Part shown: piece after piece, positions 14,018-14,191 of the stretch | Layout of the letters: the number at the start of each line of letters is the position of its first letter | Position numbering within the stretch: position 1 is the first letter of the stretch | Assembly (NCBI GenBank): GCA_016287555.1 | Contig: JAEFAK010000023.1 | Coordinates: 1 to 14,191, forward strand | DNA: 14,191 bases | DNA from: Oscillospiraceae bacterium | Lineage (GTDB): Bacteria > Bacillota > Clostridia > Oscillospirales > Oscillospiraceae | Direction: 5' to 3' | The notes under the pieces: model-generated | What the model was told of the DNA's origin: nothing | Seen by the model: the letters and a program-made list of their open reading frames with translations, nothing else | Databases searched by the model: none | Made by a program: the position numbers and the translations under genes

Positions 14018-14191
14018 GTGCATATCGACATACTGACCCTCTTCCCCGACACGGTCGGCGATATGCTCGTCGAGAGCATCATCGGCCGCGCGCAGGAGCG
14101 CGGTATCGTCCGCATCGACTGCCACCAGATCCGCGATTACACGGAAAACAAGCAGAAGCAGTTGGACGACTATCCCTACGGAGGCGGCATG
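14018..14191 (+). CDS. trmD: tRNA (guanine37-N1)-methyltransferase TrmD, N-terminal part
   Basis: TrmD methylates G37 next to the anticodon with S-adenosylmethionine and prevents +1 frameshifting. Fifty-eight codons are present and the frame runs off the right edge. HIDILTLFPDTVGDML at the start, ESIIGRAQERGI, and DDYPYGGGM at the window end are diagnostic of the N-terminal SPOUT domain. The start is a GTG with a weak upstream GGGA, four bases after the rimM stop, so it relies on coupling. It continues the ylxM-ffh operon. Confidence 0.95.
   Translation, partial: MHIDILTLFPDTVGDMLVESIIGRAQERGIVRIDCHQIRDYTENKQKQLDDYPYGGGM

Overview
This window is ordinary chromosomal core sequence from a moderately GC-rich low-temperature-neutral Firmicute, most likely of class Clostridia. 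I cannot name the genus from sequence alone. The evidence is the gene orders gdpP-rplI-dnaB and ylxM-ffh-rpsP-khpA-rimM-trmD, paired M16 peptidase genes of the YmfF/YmfH type, sigma-A promoters with 17-bp spacers, AGGAGG-type ribosome binding sites, and GTG/TTG starts with tight translational coupling. I see no insertion sequences, prophage, CRISPR, tRNA or rRNA.

Layout: positions 1-10948 are transcribed leftward and 11233-14191 rightward, diverging from an intergenic region at about 10949-11232. The leftward half has three units. (1) ymfF-ymfH-lgt-small coiled-coil gene starts from a TTGCCA/TATAAT promoter at 10987-11015. Its first three genes are joined by ATGA overlaps, and it ends at a strong intrinsic terminator at 6884-6905. 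(2) asnS stands alone, with a TTGCCA/TATACT promoter whose -35 box touches the U-tract of that terminator. (3) gdpP-rplI-dnaB-tilS starts from a TTGTCT/TATAAT promoter at 5153-5181. Its genes are only 3 to 11 bases apart or overlapping, and tilS runs off the left edge.

The rightward half is the classical signal-recognition-particle and ribosome-maturation operon: ylxM, ffh, rpsP (S16), khpA, rimM and trmD, the last cut by the right edge. Its products act at the ribosome: SRP targeting, 30S assembly, RNA binding and tRNA m1G37 methylation. The leftward genes add tRNA charging (asnS), tRNA modification (tilS), ribosomal protein L9, the replicative helicase, c-di-AMP turnover, lipoprotein lipidation and a processing-peptidase pair.

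The most interesting signal is regulatory. Two 22-bp palindromes share TGTAAAG...CTTTACA arms and bracket the ylxM-ffh promoter. One sits just upstream of the -35 box and the other on the predicted transcription start, with centres 64 bp apart (about six helical turns). This looks like a two-operator repressor site on the SRP operon, and I do not recognise it as any known regulon. Secondary points are an apparent His-to-Asn change in the GGGGH motif of GdpP, a terminator-like hairpin stranded between divergent promoters, and acidic low-complexity tails on two consecutive proteins (Lgt and the small coiled-coil protein).
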